Source: Subdoligranulum variabile (GTDB lineage Bacteria > Bacillota > Clostridia > Oscillospirales > Ruminococcaceae). Taken from it: 64,000 bases of DNA. A program made the translations under genes and the position numbers. This document shows, piece after piece, positions 24,807-32,620 of the stretch (positions within the stretch are counted from its first letter, which is position 1; the number at the start of each line of letters is the position of its first letter). The notes below the pieces were generated by a model, which ran no database searches, was not told the origin of the DNA, and worked only from the letters and a program-made list of their open reading frames with translations. The stretch lies in the NCBI GenBank assembly GCA_003343905.1, contig QAKI01000052.1:1-64000 (forward strand), in the 5' to 3' direction.

Positions 24807-24882
24807 CCGGGTATAGCGGAGCTGGTACCGCGCCACATTTGGGATGTGGAGACCGTGCGTTCGAGTCGCACTACTCGGACCA
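24807..24882 (+). tRNA. tRNA-Pro (anticodon TGG), CCA encoded
   Basis: 76 bases folding as a full cloverleaf. Acceptor stem CCGGGTA/TACTCGG with one G-U pair, D stem GCGG/CCGC with an eight-base loop, anticodon stem CCACA/TGTGG with loop TTTGGGA giving anticodon TGG, variable loop AGACC, T stem GTGCG/CGCAC with loop TTCGAGT, discriminator A and genomic CCA. A strong terminator begins two bases after it, so it is a single-tRNA transcription unit. Confidence 0.95.
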
Positions 24883-24883
24883 A

Positions 24884-24914
24884 AAGCCCTCTGGAATGTA
24901 TTCCAGAGGGCTTT
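24884..24914 (+). terminator. Terminator of tRNA-Pro
   Basis: Stem AAGCCCTCTGGAA/TTCCAGAGGGCTT around a short TGTA loop, followed by GTTTTG. It begins immediately after the CCA end. Confidence 0.85.
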
Positions 24915-25001
24915 GTTTTGTCTGTGCCGGCGCGGTATTTACAGCGGTGCTATACTATAGTTGAACGCAACAAAATGATTGTAAGAAGCAGGTGAAGTAC
25001 G

Positions 25002-25493
25002 ATGAAAAAGACAAATCTGACGATCGCCAAACTGTTTTTGCTGGTGACAAGGAGCCCGCGGTGCATGGCGGGAAGCATCCTCGTCGTTTTGTTTGTTGTT
25101 TTCCTTGCCGGTATGCTATTCAACCCGGTCATGGCCCGTTCCCTCCCCAACATCCTCCTTCTCATTCTGCTCGGTTTGGCCGCCGGTATCCTTTTCTTCA
25201 CGGACCTTCGGGCGGAACGGCAAAAGGCGCGCCTGCTGCTGCACGGGGAGAAAGTCACCGGCCACGTCGTCAATATAAAGAAAAGCTGCGCGAAGATCCA
25301 CACGTCAACGACCCATTTGGGGAACGAAGACGCCGTGTCCCCCTATGTGATCTTCTATACCTATGAGCGGGACGGGAAGCAGTACACGGGAAAATCTGCG
25401 TGGGTATGGGAAGAACCCCGGCTCCGCCCCGGCGACCCGATCGAAGTACATCTGGACCCGCACAGGCCCCAGGTCAGCGCCATCCAATCTTGA
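25002..25493 (+). CDS. DUF3592 membrane protein
   Basis: 163 residues. Two membrane helices (about 23-43 and 48-67), then the DUF3592 domain with GEKVTGHVVNIK, the aromatic strand YVIFYTYERDGKQYTG and RPGDPIEVHLDPHRP near the end. Members are small membrane proteins of unknown role. The ribosome site AGGTGA is weak. It is transcribed from the region just after the tRNA terminator and is followed by a hairpin at 25589-25610. Confidence 0.85.
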   Translation: MKKTNLTIAKLFLLVTRSPRCMAGSILVVLFVVFLAGMLFNPVMARSLPNILLLILLGLAAGILFFTDLRAERQKARLLLHGEKVTGHVVNIKKSCAKIHTSTTHLGNEDAVSPYVIFYTYERDGKQYTGKSAWVWEEPRLRPGDPIEVHLDPHRPQVSAIQS

Positions 25494-25588
25494 ATGATCG
25501 AGCAGGCATAGTAAGCAGCCCTTCCCGGAACAAAGCGCCCCCGCATCACGAACGTGCGGCCTGCGCCTGAGAAAAGCCGAAAGCGACA

Positions 25589-25610
25589 CCCCCGAACCGT
25601 GGTCCGGGGG
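25589..25610 (+). terminator. Terminator-like hairpin after the DUF3592 gene
   Basis: Arms CCCCCGAAC and GTCCGGGGG with one mismatch, followed by a T-containing stretch. It lies about 95 bases after the stop codon. Confidence 0.45.
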
Positions 25611-25752
25611 CGTTCTGTCTTTCCAAGGGGCCATGGGCGACGTTTGGCGCGCATTTTTTGCAAAAAAGCGGAAAAGTGGCGGGTTTTGGTACAACTCCGC
25701 TACAAACGGGTGCGATACTGGAAGCATCCCAATTCACGGAAAGGAGCCTGAC

Positions 25753-26985
25753 ATGATGAAACGATCCCTGCTTTTGCTCCCCGCGCTGGCGCTGGCACTG
25801 GCGGCCTGTACCCCGGCCAGCCCGGAGAGCGCCGCCGAAAGCGCCGTTGAAAGTGCTGCCGAAAGCACCGCTGCGGCGCAAGACAGCGCCACCGCCGAGA
25901 CTGCGACTTTTCCCGTAGGACGGCTGGTGGAGGCGGACGCCCTGTGGCAGACAGCGGACGCCTACTACATAGCGGATTATGATAGGCCGCCGAAAGATGG
26001 CATCATCGTGCCCTACGTCTTAAAGCTGGATTTTGCTACCGCCACAGAGGAGAAAATCTGGCAGGCAGAGCAGGCGGTACAGGAGTTTTGGCAGCCGATC
26101 GTGCAGGGCGGGCAGATTTATCTGGTGTTGGACAGTACGCTCTACCGCATCCCGCTGGAGGGCGGCGAAGCCACCAGCACGCCGCTGCCGGAGGGAACTC
26201 TCTTCTCTGCCGCAGATGAATATGGTCTGTACAGTTTCGCCTACGAAAGAGCCTCCAACACCGTCCGCGGCAGCCGGATGGACATGGAGACCGGCCAGTT
26301 TACCGATTTGACGCTGCCGCCCCAGACCCAGGATGTCCATGCCGTGGGAGAAAATCGCTTTCTCCTGACCCGGTTGCTCACCGAAGCACCCTTGCCTAAT
26401 CGCGATGAATCCGAAATGTACCAGGCGGCGGTCCAGAATGCGATCCGGGAATACGACTGGTACGACCCCGCCACCGGGGCGCTGGAAAAGATTTTTGAAG
26501 AACCCTATTACCATGGCGCAGAGATGGAAGATGGGACCCGACACCGCCGTTCCTTTATAGGGGCGAACGGACAGCGGCTATATTTTGATTGGAGAATGGC
26601 GGACGGGGAGAACGGCGGTATAGAAAGCTGCCGCTTCGACGGCACCGACTGGCAGCCGGTGCCGGATATTCCCGAAAATATAACCATCTTCAACTGGGGC
26701 CATTTTGACGGCGACCATCTGCGTTGGCTGTTCTTCACAGATGACACCACCTCCCCCCTGCAGCAGACCGTATACGACCTGGATACCGGCACCTACTATC
26801 CCCATGTTCCCAACAATCCAATCAATTTTATCGAGAGCGGTTATGTGGTCTTTGAGACCGGGCACGGCGACGATGCCCAGGGGATCTATACCATTGACGG
26901 CTACTGGCTCGCGCCAGTCGAGGATTTCTTGAACGGTTCCACCGAGGGGACCCGTGTAGCCACCTATTCCGAATCCGCTTCCTGA
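25753..26985 (+). CDS. Lipoprotein of unknown function
   Basis: 410 residues. A signal peptide with lipobox LAAC places the modified cysteine near residue 19. Next comes a low-complexity linker of S/A/E repeats (about 22-48), then a beta-rich domain with repeated strands, aromatic turns and segments such as GGQIYLVLDSTLYRI and GQRLYFDWR that suggest a beta-propeller-like fold (DUF5050-like; inference). AAGGAG precedes the first of two adjacent ATG codons; the longer frame is rejected. It should be tethered to the outer face of the membrane. GC content is slightly lower than in its neighbours. A strong terminator shared with typA follows. Confidence 0.8.
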   Translation: MMKRSLLLLPALALALAACTPASPESAAESAVESAAESTAAAQDSATAETATFPVGRLVEADALWQTADAYYIADYDRPPKDGIIVPYVLKLDFATATEEKIWQAEQAVQEFWQPIVQGGQIYLVLDSTLYRIPLEGGEATSTPLPEGTLFSAADEYGLYSFAYERASNTVRGSRMDMETGQFTDLTLPPQTQDVHAVGENRFLLTRLLTEAPLPNRDESEMYQAAVQNAIREYDWYDPATGALEKIFEEPYYHGAEMEDGTRHRRSFIGANGQRLYFDWRMADGENGGIESCRFDGTDWQPVPDIPENITIFNWGHFDGDHLRWLFFTDDTTSPLQQTVYDLDTGTYYPHVPNNPINFIESGYVVFETGHGDDAQGIYTIDGYWLAPVEDFLNGSTEGTRVATYSESAS

Positions 26986-26991
26986 ACCAAA

Positions 26992-27021
26992 AGCACCCCC
27001 GGCCATTCGGCCGGGGGTGCT
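26992..27021. terminator. Terminator after the lipoprotein gene
   Basis: Perfect 13-bp stem AGCACCCCCGGCC/GGCCGGGGGTGCT around ATTC, seven bases past the lipoprotein stop. It may also serve the converging typA transcript. Confidence 0.8.
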
Positions 27022-27202
27022 GCTGGTTTACGCTTCTATCGTTATAAATCCATCGTCACCGGCGGACGTGCGCCGACACTGACGATACCGCGCAAGGGAA
27101 AAACCACATGCGCATATGCGCTCCCCTGACGGCGGGGCCCCAAAGGGGCGGTGCGGCAGACGCGGCGCGGCCGCTGGCCCCGCACTTCCCTTTGAAAAAA
27201 GT

Positions 27203-29035
27203 TTAGCCCTTGTTCTTCTTGCTGGCGGCCTTCATGCGCAGGTCGTGGTCCAGAATGCGCTTGCGGATGCGCAGGTTTTCGGGCGTGACTTCCAGCAGTT
27301 CGTCGGGCGCCAGGAATTCCAGGCAGCCTTCCAGGCTGAACTTGCTCACCGGCACCAGACGCAGCGCGTCGTCGCTGCCGGAAGCACGGGTGTTGGTCAG
27401 ATGCTTGGTCTTGCAGACGTTCACCGTGATGTCCTCGCCCGTGGGGGTGTAGCCCACTACCTGACCGGCGTAGACTTTTTCGCCCGCGTTGACCAGCAGC
27501 GTGCCGCGCTGCTGGGCGTTGAACAGCCCGTACGTCACCGCGTCGCCGGTCTCGAAGCTGATGAGGGAGCCGCTGGACCGGGTCTGGATGTCGCCGCACC
27601 ATTCCTCATACCCGTCGAAGATGGTGTTCATGATGCCCTCGCCGTGGGTATCGGTGAGGAACTGGCTGCGGTAGCCGAACAGGCCGCGGCTGGGCATACG
27701 GAATTCCAGACGGGAACGGCTGTTCATCATCTGCATATTCATCAGGATGCCCTTGCGCGCGCCCAGCGCGGTCATGACGTTGCCCTGGTAGGCTTCGGGC
27801 ACGTCGATGACGACGCGCTCCATGGGTTCCATGGTCTTGCCGTTCTCCTCATGGGTCAGAACGTGCGGGGGGCTGACCTGCAGCTCGTAGCCCTCGCGGC
27901 GCATGGTCTCGATCAGGATGGACAGGTGCATTTCGCCGCGGCCCATGACCCGGAAGGAGTCGGTGGTGGCGGAATCCTCCACTTTGAGCGCCACGTCCTT
28001 GAGCAGTTCGCGCATCAGGCGGTCACGGATCTGGCGGGAAGTGACGTACTTGCCCTCCTTGCCCGCGAAGGGGGAATCGTTGACCGAGAAGGTCATTTCC
28101 ACCGTGGGATCGTTGATCTTCACAAAGGGCAGCGGCTGGACCTTGCTGGGGTCGCACAGCGTGTTGCCGATGGAGATGTCCGGCAGGCCGGAGAACGCCA
28201 CGATGTCGCCCGCGGACGCCTGCTCGATGGGTTCGCGGCCGTTGGCCTTGAAGTCGAACAGCTTGGTGATGCGGCCGGTCATATGCACGTCGGGGTTATG
28301 CCAGTCGCAGACCTGCACGGGGGAGCCGACCTTGATGACGCCGTTCTGCACGCGGCCCACGCCCATGCGGCCCACAAATTCGTTGTAGTCCACGCTGGAA
28401 ACCAGCATTTGCAGCGGCTGGTCGGGTTCACCCTCCGGCGGCTGCACATACTTCAAAATGGTATCGAACAGCGGCTTGAGGTCGGTGCCGTTTTCGGGGT
28501 GGGTCCAGTCGTAGCTGGCGGTGCCGTTGCGGCCGGAGCAGAACACCATGGGGCTGTCAAGCTGCTCGTCGGTGGCGCCCAGGTCCATCAGCAGTTCCAG
28601 GATCTCGTCGATGACTTCCTTGATGCGGGCGTCGGGGCGGTCGATCTTGTTGACCGCGATCACCAGCGAAAGGTTCTGCTGCAGGGCCTTCTGCAGCACG
28701 AAGCGGGTCTGCGGCATGCAGCCCTCGGCGGCGTCCACCAGCAGCAGCACGCCGTTGACCATTTTGAGCACGCGCTCCACCTCGCCGCCAAAGTCGGCGT
28801 GGCCCGGGGTGTCGACGATGTTGATCTTGACGCCCTCATACACGCAGGAGCAGTTCTTGGCAAGAATGGTGATGCCGCGCTCGCGCTCGATATCGCCGGA
28901 GTCCATCACGCGCTCGGCGACCTGCTGGTTCGCGCGGAACGCGCCGGACTGCTTGAGCATCTGGTCCACCAGCGTCGTCTTGCCGTGGTCGACGTGGGCA
29001 ATGATGGCGATGTTGCGTAAATTTTCCTGAATCAT
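27203..29035 (-). CDS. typA: Translational GTPase TypA/BipA
   Basis: 610 residues, the normal length. G1 AHVDHGKTT (13-21), G3 DTPGHADFGGE and G4 NKIDRPDA are intact, followed by EF-G-like domains II, III and V and the TypA C-terminal domain (PSRGLFGYRSQFL). It is a ribosome-associated GTPase involved in stress adaptation and 50S assembly. The ATG at 29035 was chosen because family members begin just before this segment and GAGAGGG precedes it; the frame extending to 29098 has no support. It shares a divergent promoter region with the pyrophosphatase gene. Confidence 0.96.
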   Translation of the reverse strand: MIQENLRNIAIIAHVDHGKTTLVDQMLKQSGAFRANQQVAERVMDSGDIERERGITILAKNCSCVYEGVKINIVDTPGHADFGGEVERVLKMVNGVLLLVDAAEGCMPQTRFVLQKALQQNLSLVIAVNKIDRPDARIKEVIDEILELLMDLGATDEQLDSPMVFCSGRNGTASYDWTHPENGTDLKPLFDTILKYVQPPEGEPDQPLQMLVSSVDYNEFVGRMGVGRVQNGVIKVGSPVQVCDWHNPDVHMTGRITKLFDFKANGREPIEQASAGDIVAFSGLPDISIGNTLCDPSKVQPLPFVKINDPTVEMTFSVNDSPFAGKEGKYVTSRQIRDRLMRELLKDVALKVEDSATTDSFRVMGRGEMHLSILIETMRREGYELQVSPPHVLTHEENGKTMEPMERVVIDVPEAYQGNVMTALGARKGILMNMQMMNSRSRLEFRMPSRGLFGYRSQFLTDTHGEGIMNTIFDGYEEWCGDIQTRSSGSLISFETGDAVTYGLFNAQQRGTLLVNAGEKVYAGQVVGYTPTGEDITVNVCKTKHLTNTRASGSDDALRLVPVSKFSLEGCLEFLAPDELLEVTPENLRIRKRILDHDLRMKAASKKNKG

Positions 29036-29104
29036 AGAATCCGTTCCCTCTCTATTTGAACATACGTTGCAAAGGGGGAAACCCCCATACTCACACATTT
29101 ACCT

Positions 29105-29133
29105 ATTTTACGCTGTTATGCACTTATTGTCAA
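29105..29133 (-). promoter_or_regulatory. Sigma-A promoter of typA
   Basis: Minus strand: perfect -35 TTGACA (29133-29128), 17-base spacer, -10 TAAAAT (29110-29105), about 70 bases before the start codon. Confidence 0.7.
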
Positions 29134-29156
29134 GAATCGCAAAGGGGCAAAAAATG

Positions 29157-29165
29157 TGGTATAAT
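29157..29165 (+). promoter_or_regulatory. Extended -10 promoter of the pyrophosphatase gene
   Basis: TGG followed by a perfect TATAAT (29160-29165) forms an extended -10. No good -35 is visible. It lies about 85 bases before the start codon and about 25 bases from the divergent typA -35. Confidence 0.55.
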
Positions 29166-29251
29166 AGAAAATGTAGCAGCGACCCGCGGGCAGATTTTGG
29201 CTATTTTGCCCCCTGCGCGCCCGCGCCGCGGAAATGAAATGAGGAAAGTAT

Positions 29252-30913
29252 ATGGCGATTCAAAACGTAAGACATGTGAATATCATCGGCCACCAGAACC
29301 CGGACACCGACTCGATCTGTTCCGCGCTGGCCTATGCGTGGCTGAAAAACGGCGGCAGCCTGACCGGCAAGTATGAGGCCCGCCGCGCCGGGCACCTGAA
29401 CACCGAAACCCGGTTCGTACTGCAGCACTTCGGCGTGGAAGCGCCCCGCCTGTGCACCGACGTGAGCCCCCAGATCAAGGACATCGACATCCGCAAGCAG
29501 GCGGGCATCAACGCCGAGATGAGCGTGCGCTCCGCCTGGAACCTGATGCGCGATGTGGAGATCGACACCCTGTGCATCGTCAACAACGAGCAGGAATTGC
29601 AGGGGCTTATCACCATCAAGGACATTGCGGACGCCAACATGGACCTGTTCGACACCGGCGTGCTGGCCGCCGCCAACACCAGCTACCGCAACCTGCTGGA
29701 AACGCTGAAAGCCGAACTGGTGGTGGGCGACCCGGACGCCCGCATCACCGAGGGCAACATCTGCATCGGCACCAGCCCCGAGATCATGGAAGAACTGGTC
29801 AAGCCGGGGGATCTGGTGCTCGTTTCCAACCGGTACGAAACGCAGATGTGCGCCATCGACTGCGGCGCGGCGGTCATCGTGGTCTGCTGCGGTTCGGCGG
29901 TGCCCCGCACCATCGTGGCCCGCGCGCAGGAAAAAGGCTGCGCCGTCGTGGCTACCCCCTACGATACCTACGCCGCCGGGCGGCTGGTGACCACCGCCGT
30001 GCCGGTGCGGCATTTTATGCGCACCCATGACCTGATCAAGTTCAGCGTGAACACCCCCATCGAGGACGCCCGCAAGATCATGGCCAGCGTGCGGCACCGC
30101 TACTTCCCCATTCTGGACGAAAACGGCCGCTACTGCGGCGTGGTCAGCCGCCGGAACCTGCTGAACCTGCACCGCAAGCAAGTCATCCTGGTGGACCACA
30201 ACGAGCGCACCCAGGCCGTGGACGGGCTGGACCAGGCCGACATTCTGGAAATCATCGACCACCACCGCATCGGCAACCTGGAAACCACCGGCCCCGTCTA
30301 TTTCCGCAATGTGCCGGTGGGCTGCACGGCGACCATCCTGTACCAGATGTACCAGGAACAGGGCGTCACGCCGTCCAAGCCCATCGCGGGACTGCTGCTG
30401 TCGGCCATTCTGTCCGACACGCTGATGTTCCGCTCCCCCACTTCGACCCCGCAGGACGAACAGGCCGCCCAGGCATTGGCCGCCCTGGCCGGGGAGGACA
30501 TCCCCGCCTACGCCGAGCAGATGTTTGAAGCGGGCGCCGACCTGACCGGCCGCGACGCCGAGGACGTGTTCCGCTCCGACTTCAAGGCGTTCAGCCGCGG
30601 CGACGTGAAGTTCGGCGTGGGCCAGTCCATCTACATGACGGACAAGTCCCGCGCCGCCGCCGAAGCCCTGGTGGGGCCCTTCCTGCCGGAAGCCGCCCGC
30701 CGGGAAAGCCTGCCCCTGATCTTCTATATGTTCACCGACATGAAGTCCCAGAGCACCGACCTGATGTTCTGCGGCCAGCACGCGGCCGAGATCGTGCGCG
30801 ACGCCTTCGGCGTGGAACCGCAGGACGGCATTGCGGTGCTGCCGGGGGTCGTCAGCCGCAAAAAGCAGTTGATCCCGCCGCTGCTGGCGGCTTTGCAGGC
30901 GCGCCAGGACTGA
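29252..30913 (+). CDS. Manganese-dependent inorganic pyrophosphatase with CBS and DRTGG domains
   Basis: 553 residues, matching the long class of family II pyrophosphatases. The DHH domain begins with ligands H14, D18 and D20 in GHQNPDTDS, and the metal motif DHH recurs in EIIDHHRIGN. The insert from about 70 to 300 holds two CBS regions flanking a DRTGG domain; these bind adenine nucleotides and regulate activity in related enzymes. The C-terminal DHHA2 domain ends with SRKKQLIPPLL. It hydrolyses pyrophosphate to phosphate, pulling biosynthesis forward. GAGG precedes the ATG. Monocistronic, followed by the citrate synthase promoter. Confidence 0.95.
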   Translation: MAIQNVRHVNIIGHQNPDTDSICSALAYAWLKNGGSLTGKYEARRAGHLNTETRFVLQHFGVEAPRLCTDVSPQIKDIDIRKQAGINAEMSVRSAWNLMRDVEIDTLCIVNNEQELQGLITIKDIADANMDLFDTGVLAAANTSYRNLLETLKAELVVGDPDARITEGNICIGTSPEIMEELVKPGDLVLVSNRYETQMCAIDCGAAVIVVCCGSAVPRTIVARAQEKGCAVVATPYDTYAAGRLVTTAVPVRHFMRTHDLIKFSVNTPIEDARKIMASVRHRYFPILDENGRYCGVVSRRNLLNLHRKQVILVDHNERTQAVDGLDQADILEIIDHHRIGNLETTGPVYFRNVPVGCTATILYQMYQEQGVTPSKPIAGLLLSAILSDTLMFRSPTSTPQDEQAAQALAALAGEDIPAYAEQMFEAGADLTGRDAEDVFRSDFKAFSRGDVKFGVGQSIYMTDKSRAAAEALVGPFLPEAARRESLPLIFYMFTDMKSQSTDLMFCGQHAAEIVRDAFGVEPQDGIAVLPGVVSRKKQLIPPLLAALQARQD

Positions 30914-30945
30914 GCGCCGCCCGCGGCTGTTCATGAAAAGTTTGT

Positions 30946-30974
30946 TTGACAGCACGCGGCCGGGAGTCTATAAT
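30946..30974 (+). promoter_or_regulatory. Full-consensus sigma-A promoter of the citrate synthase gene
   Basis: -35 TTGACA (30946-30951), 17-base spacer, -10 TATAAT (30969-30974). Both hexamers are perfect. It lies about 100 bases before the start codon. Confidence 0.85.
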
Positions 30975-31074
30975 AGAAAGTATACGTTGTGTATAAAAAT
31001 ATCAGCGTGGTGTAGAAGAATATGTAAAGTTCAACGATCCGTCAAAAACCTGTTCGGCAAAGGAGGGCCCCCTA

Positions 31075-32430
31075 ATGAGTGATTATGCAGCCATTGAAAA
31101 AGAAGCGCGTGTTTTTACAGAGGAATGCGTGAACAACAACCGTGTGGAACCTTCGCTGTTCACCCAGTACAACATCAAACGGGGCCTGCGCGACCAGGAC
31201 GGCAAGGGCGTGTTGGCGGGCATCACGAATATTTCCCGCATTGATGCGTTCGAGGACCGGGACGGCAAGAAAGTCCCCTGCGACGGCAAGCTGTGGTACC
31301 GCGGCTACAATGTGTACGACCTGATCCGCGGCCTGCGCGGCAAACGCTACGCCTTTGAGGAAGCGGCCTACCTGCTTCTGCTGGGCGACCTGCCCAATGA
31401 ACACCAGCTTGAGACCTTCAAGGACTGCCTGGTGAAGTGCCGCGACCTGCCCACCAACTTTGTGCGCGACGTTATCATGAAAGCGCCCAGCCACGACCTG
31501 ATGAACTCGCTGACGCGCAGCGTGCTGACGCTGGCCAGCTATGACGACGACATCGGCAAGACCGACCTGCAGACCCAGTTGGAACAGTGCATCAAGCTGA
31601 TCAGCGTGTTCCCGATGCTGGCGGTCTACGGCTACCACGCCTACCACTACTATGAGTGCGACGGCAGCATGTACATCCACCGCCCGCGGGCGGAACTTTC
31701 CACCGCCGAAAACCTGCTGCAAATGCTGCGCCCCGACCAGCAGTACACCGACCTGGAAGCACACGTACTGGATATTGCACTGCTGCTGCACATGGAACAC
31801 GGCGGCGGCAACAACTCCACCTTTACCACCCGCGTGGTGACTTCCTCCGGGTCGGATACATACTCGGTAATGGCGGCGGCGCTGTGCAGCCTGAAAGGCC
31901 CCAAGCACGGCGGCGCGAACATCAAGGTCATGCAGATGATGGACGACGTGCGCCAACACGTGGCCGACCCCACCGACGAGGGCGCCATGCACGATTACCT
32001 GAGCAAGATCGTGGACCGGGAAGCCTTCGACCGCAAGGGCCTGATCTACGGCATGGGCCACGCGGTCTATTCCCTGAGCGACCCGCGCGCCGTGGTGTTC
32101 AAGAACTTTGTGCATCAGCTTGCCGACGCCAAGGGCCGCCAGCGCGACTTTGAGTATTACAACACCATTGAGCGGATGGCCCCCCACGTCATTGCCGAGA
32201 AGCGGCACATCTACAAGGGCGTTTCGGCCAATGTGGACTTCTACTCCGGCTTTGTATATGACATGCTGGGCATCCCGGTGGAACTGTACACCCCGATCTT
32301 TGCCGTGGCGCGCATCGTAGGCTGGGCCGCCCACCGCATGGAAGAGCTTACCAACATGGACAAGATCATCCGTCCCGCCTACCAGAGCATCATGGTCCCG
32401 CGGGAGTATGTGCCCCTGCAGGACCGCTGA
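31075..32430 (+). CDS. gltA: Citrate synthase
   Basis: 451 residues. Catalytic residues are visible as H278 in GPKHGGAN, H329 in GMGHAVYSLSDPR and D388 in ANVDFYSG; EHGGGNNSTFTTRVV contributes substrate contacts. It condenses oxaloacetate and acetyl-CoA to citrate. No aconitase or isocitrate dehydrogenase gene lies nearby, so in this anaerobe it most likely serves the glutamate branch; that is inference. AAGGAGG precedes the ATG. A perfect consensus promoter suggests high constitutive expression. A dispersed palindrome and a terminator follow. Confidence 0.95.
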   Translation: MSDYAAIEKEARVFTEECVNNNRVEPSLFTQYNIKRGLRDQDGKGVLAGITNISRIDAFEDRDGKKVPCDGKLWYRGYNVYDLIRGLRGKRYAFEEAAYLLLLGDLPNEHQLETFKDCLVKCRDLPTNFVRDVIMKAPSHDLMNSLTRSVLTLASYDDDIGKTDLQTQLEQCIKLISVFPMLAVYGYHAYHYYECDGSMYIHRPRAELSTAENLLQMLRPDQQYTDLEAHVLDIALLLHMEHGGGNNSTFTTRVVTSSGSDTYSVMAAALCSLKGPKHGGANIKVMQMMDDVRQHVADPTDEGAMHDYLSKIVDREAFDRKGLIYGMGHAVYSLSDPRAVVFKNFVHQLADAKGRQRDFEYYNTIERMAPHVIAEKRHIYKGVSANVDFYSGFVYDMLGIPVELYTPIFAVARIVGWAAHRMEELTNMDKIIRPAYQSIMVPREYVPLQDR

Positions 32431-32454
32431 CCTACTTTCTTGAAAGAAAGTAGG
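32431..32454. repeat. Dispersed CTACTTTCTT palindrome
   Basis: Ten-base arms CCTACTTTCT and AGAAAGTAGG around TGAA, starting directly after the citrate synthase stop and followed by GCAAAGAACTTT. It is the same family as the palindromes at 15660-15706; a related AAAGTTCTTTTGC copy in the other direction lies near 32570-32600. Confidence 0.65.
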
Positions 32455-32534
32455 CAAAGAACTTTCAACAGATCGACCCGGGAACAGGATGTAAAGACGG
32501 CCTGTCCGCGGGGATTTACGAACAAAGCGCAACA

Positions 32535-32564
32535 AAAAGCACACCGCCGCGGCGGTGTGCTTTT
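32535..32564. terminator. Terminator between citrate synthase and pyrG
   Basis: Perfect 14-bp stem AAAAGCACACCGCC/GGCGGTGTGCTTTT with T-runs on both strands; it suits both converging genes. Confidence 0.85.
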
Positions 32565-32620
32565 CTCTTAAAGTTCTTTTGCTTCTTTTCGCCAAGAAAA
32601 GAAAGCCAAAACCGCCGTTC

